Source of the DNA: Prochlorococcus sp. AG-670-N10
GTDB taxonomy: Bacteria; Cyanobacteriota; Cyanobacteriia; PCC-6307; Cyanobiaceae
Length of the DNA stretch: 37,809 bases
NCBI GenBank assembly: GCA_003209065.1
Contig: QCSX01000014.1
Span: forward strand, 1-37,809
Direction: 5' to 3'
Below the pieces are notes generated by a model. It did not search any database and was not told where the DNA came from. It saw nothing but the letters and a program-made list of their open reading frames with translations. Shown here piece after piece: positions 35,679 to 37,809 of the stretch. Numbering within the stretch: position 1 is the stretch's first letter; the number at the start of each line of letters is the position of its first letter. Made by a program: the position numbers and the translations under genes.

Positions 35679-36032
35679 ATGAAGTCATGGAGTTGTATAG
35701 AAAATTGTGGGGCGTGTTGTCGATTAGATTTATCTGATAGAGATGATCTATCAGGGGTACTGAGTAATACAGATATAAGATTAATAAATTCCATGAAAAG
35801 AAAAGATGGTTGGTGCAAATATCTCGATAAATCAAACAGAAAATGCATGATTTATGAATCAAGACCACATTTTTGTCGTGTAAGTGAATTTTCTTCATCA
35901 TTCAAAGAGTATTTAAAAGATGGTGATAAATTCCTAATTGAATGTTGTACACAACATATATCTTCTATTTATGGAAGAAAAAGTGAACAATTGAAGGCCT
36001 TTAAATCGGCTGTTTCAAAAAATGAATATTAA
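35679..36032 (+). CDS. YkgJ-family cysteine-cluster protein
   Basis: A 117-residue protein with the family cluster C6xxxC10xxC13-C14 (CIENCGACCRLD), a second set WCKYLD...KCMIYESRPHFCR and a late CC. The cysteines probably bind zinc or iron, or an Fe-S cluster. The biochemical role of the family is unknown. Its end overlaps the first UPF0016 transporter gene by 11 bases, so it is probably translated together with the transporter pair and may serve metal handling. That link is inferred from position only. Confidence 0.83.
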   Translation: MKSWSCIENCGACCRLDLSDRDDLSGVLSNTDIRLINSMKRKDGWCKYLDKSNRKCMIYESRPHFCRVSEFSSSFKEYLKDGDKFLIECCTQHISSIYGRKSEQLKAFKSAVSKNEY

Positions 36033-36348
36033 CTTAGAAAAAGAAGATAAAAATGTTGAAAAGACTTTTTCATCTATTTTTTTTACAACTTTTACTACTA
36101 TTTTTATAGCTGAATTGGGAGATAAAACACAAATAGCGACCCTAATCTTATCTGCAGAATCAGGAAAACCAGTTATCGTTTTTATTGGAAGTTCAATAGC
36201 ATTAATAAGTTCAAGCCTAGTAGGGGTATTAATTGGTAAATGGTTATCAAATAAAATAGCACCAAACAAATTTGCTCTTTTTACAGGATTGTTAATGATA
36301 ATTATAAGTATATTTTTAGCTTATGACATTTTAAAAACCTTTCTATAA
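36022..36348 (+). CDS. UPF0016/GDT1 half-size transporter, copy 1
   Basis: A 108-residue membrane protein with three helices and the family motif ELGDKTQ (in FIAELGDKTQIATLIL). Full-length UPF0016 proteins (Gdt1, plant PAM71, cyanobacterial Mnx) have six helices and two such motifs and transport manganese or calcium. This is one half of that repeat. It overlaps the YkgJ-type gene by 11 bases, and its stop abuts the ATG of copy 2. It has a charged N-terminal extension of about 15 residues not in copy 2. The two halves probably pair to make a functional exporter. Confidence 0.88.
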   Translation: MNINLEKEDKNVEKTFSSIFFTTFTTIFIAELGDKTQIATLILSAESGKPVIVFIGSSIALISSSLVGVLIGKWLSNKIAPNKFALFTGLLMIIISIFLAYDILKTFL

Positions 36349-36645
36349 ATGATTTTAAGTTTACTACTATCGACATTCATAACAATATTTATTGCGGAAC
36401 TAGGTGACAAAACTCAATTAGCAACGTTAACAATGAGTGGTACAACCAATAAACCTTTAGCGGTATTTTTAGGTTCTTCAACTGCTCTTGTATTAGCAAG
36501 TTTAGTAGGTGCATTAGCAGGTGGATCAATATCCAATTTTGTACCTGAAATTATTTTAAAGTCGATAGCATCAGTAACTTTTTTTATTCTAGGTATGAAA
36601 CTCTTCATAAATTCATTTACTTCAAATGAAAATGATAATAATTAA
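36349..36645 (+). CDS. UPF0016/GDT1 half-size transporter, copy 2
   Basis: A 98-residue three-helix protein with ELGDKTQ in FIAELGDKTQLATLTMSG, followed by a loop LAVFLGSSTALVLASLVGAL. It is homologous to copy 1 and begins one base after it stops. Together they supply both motifs needed for the metal path of the six-helix family. Manganese export or delivery to photosystem II is inferred from family members in cyanobacteria and plants. Confidence 0.88.
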   Translation: MILSLLLSTFITIFIAELGDKTQLATLTMSGTTNKPLAVFLGSSTALVLASLVGALAGGSISNFVPEIILKSIASVTFFILGMKLFINSFTSNENDNN

Positions 36646-36729
36646 TGAAATATTAAATCGTATTTTGATTAGAAAGAAAGATATAATATAAATATATTTT
36701 TATATATTAAATAAAAATTTAAGATCATT

Positions 36730-37809
36730 ATGTTTTCAACTTCTTCAATAATTGAAAATTTAAACCAGGAAGAAGGCTTGGAATATAAAAAATTATGCAG
36801 GTTATTAAAATTAACAAAAAAATCAGATAAGGGTAAATTAGATATAGCATTGCGAGCATTAGAAGAACTTGAAATAATAAATAAAAATAAAGATAATGAA
36901 TATTTCAACGTCAAAGAGAGTAATCATTTAGTTGCTAAAATTAGATGCAGCAGCAAAGGTTATTGCTTCGCAGTTAGAGAAAATAACAATGAAGATATTT
37001 ACATAAAAGAAAATTTACTTAACTATGCCTGGAATGGAGATAAAGTTTTAGTAAGAATAATCAAAGAAGGTGTAAGAAGAAGATCACCAGAAGGAGTTGT
37101 TGACTGCATACTTGAACGAACTAATCAAATATTGTTGGCAAAAGTGGAAATAATTAAGGACGAAGTATATGGAATACCTATAGATGACAGAATTCTAGCT
37201 AAAATAAAACTCCCAAAAAAAGATGAAAAATATAAATATAATTCTGATAATAAAAATATAGTAAAAATTGAAATTGACTTATTCCCAATTGCCCAACAAG
37301 AAGGTATTGGTCATGTCATAAAGGAATTAAAATTAAATAATGACGAAAAGCTAGACACAGAATTTGTATTATCTAAAAGCAATATACATAGAATTGATAA
37401 CTTTCAAAAACCAAAGCTTACTGTTGGAAATCAACAACCAAGAGTTGATCTATCAACAAAGAATTCATATATGTTCAAAAGTTGGAATAAAGAAAATTCA
37501 CCAATTCTGCCAATTTTACAAATAGAAAAAAATAAAAACAACACATATAAACTCTGGCTACATACCAATACAATTGCTGAAAGATTAGATCTGAGCAATA
37601 AGAAATCCTTACAAATATTCTTTGATAGATTTGAATCATTCCCCTTACTAGACAAATGGCAAAACTACCTTAGTGATGAAATATGTAATTCTGCAAAATT
37701 TAAGACAAACGAAATAAATGATGCTATTAGTTTGTGTATAGAAATTAATAGCGAAAATGAAATAATTGATTGGTCGTTTCATTTAACAAAGGTGAAATGT
37801 TCTCTTGTA
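36730..37809 (+). CDS. zam: Zam-type RNB-family protein (3' end outside window), catalytic site degenerate
   Basis: 360 residues are visible and the frame runs off the window. N-terminal sequences up to about residue 225 resemble the winged-helix and cold-shock RNA-binding part of RNase II/R (CSSKGYCFAV, LNYAWNGDKVLVRII, RIDNF). The RNB domain begins at about R238-V-D-L241, but the acidic cluster expected within the next 25 residues (D-DD type) is replaced by K244-N-S-Y-M-F-K-S-W-N-K-E-N-S257, so the magnesium-binding Asp residues are gone. The name Zam comes from a cyanobacterial gene linked to acetazolamide resistance. It is likely a non-catalytic RNA-binding relative. It starts 84 bases after the transporter pair. 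Confidence 0.75.
   Translation, partial: MFSTSSIIENLNQEEGLEYKKLCRLLKLTKKSDKGKLDIALRALEELEIINKNKDNEYFNVKESNHLVAKIRCSSKGYCFAVRENNNEDIYIKENLLNYAWNGDKVLVRIIKEGVRRRSPEGVVDCILERTNQILLAKVEIIKDEVYGIPIDDRILAKIKLPKKDEKYKYNSDNKNIVKIEIDLFPIAQQEGIGHVIKELKLNNDEKLDTEFVLSKSNIHRIDNFQKPKLTVGNQQPRVDLSTKNSYMFKSWNKENSPILPILQIEKNKNNTYKLWLHTNTIAERLDLSNKKSLQIFFDRFESFPLLDKWQNYLSDEICNSAKFKTNEINDAISLCIEINSENEIIDWSFHLTKVKCSLV

Overview
The window looks like part of a high-light-type Prochlorococcus genome, or a very close streamlined marine picocyanobacterium. The DNA is strongly AT-rich (about 30% GC by eye), genes are packed with short gaps or overlaps, and several genes seem to use TTG or GTG starts. The gene set is cyanobacterial: Ycf20, a Psb30-like peptide, HemJ, a CCB2/CCB4-type cytochrome b6 assembly factor, CobN-type cobaltochelatase, B12-dependent MetH, a Zam-type RNB protein and half-size UPF0016 transporters. 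All identifications come from reading motifs; no database search was run.

Layout. 1-7.9 kb is core metabolism: the end of dapF, a cysteine desulfurase, a DUF1995 protein, a PBP4-type D-Ala-D-Ala carboxypeptidase, coaD (reverse), a flavin-reductase-fold protein, uvrC, hemJ and a PHP hydrolase. 7.9-16.5 kb holds cobN (reverse) divergent from ilvE-metH. 16.2-19.2 kb carries small conserved-looking proteins, an Ap4A phosphorylase-type protein and a protein joining a ribbon-helix-helix (RHH) domain to a DnaJ-like C-terminus. 19.2-20.0 kb is unusual: a family of short palindromes built on AAGTCTTATATAAGACTT flanks a gene for a small secreted-looking protein. 20-26.4 kb is translation and RNA turnover: pheT (reverse), then rpmG-rpsR-RNB nuclease-metG-LptC-like lipoprotein. 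26.4-28.6 kb has a CCB-type factor, a small membrane protein, cobU, trmL and a tRNA with anticodon CAT.

28.6-30.9 kb, directly after the tRNA, is an accessory-looking stretch. It has a small RHH regulator, several 50-72 aa ORFs (some with one membrane helix), sparse coding, inverted repeats and a 16-bp-armed AT palindrome. 30.9-37.8 kb returns to core functions: a 2-Cys peroxiredoxin, a membrane protein, an FtsH homologue lacking its protease zinc motif, rpmF, ycf20, a HAD hydrolase, a psb30-like gene, a Cys-cluster protein, two half-size UPF0016 transporters and a truncated-by-window zam.

Themes. cobN, cobU and B12-dependent metH lie within about 20 kb, so B12 production and use are both represented. 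Two proteins look like pseudo-enzymes: the FtsH homologue (HExxH changed to NEVGR) and the Zam protein (RNB catalytic Asp residues gone). A separate, N-terminally minimal RNB protein at 23.0 kb keeps the catalytic residues. The best candidates for undescribed biology are the palindrome cluster around 19.2-20.0 kb with its neighbouring RHH-J protein, and the catalytically dead FtsH.
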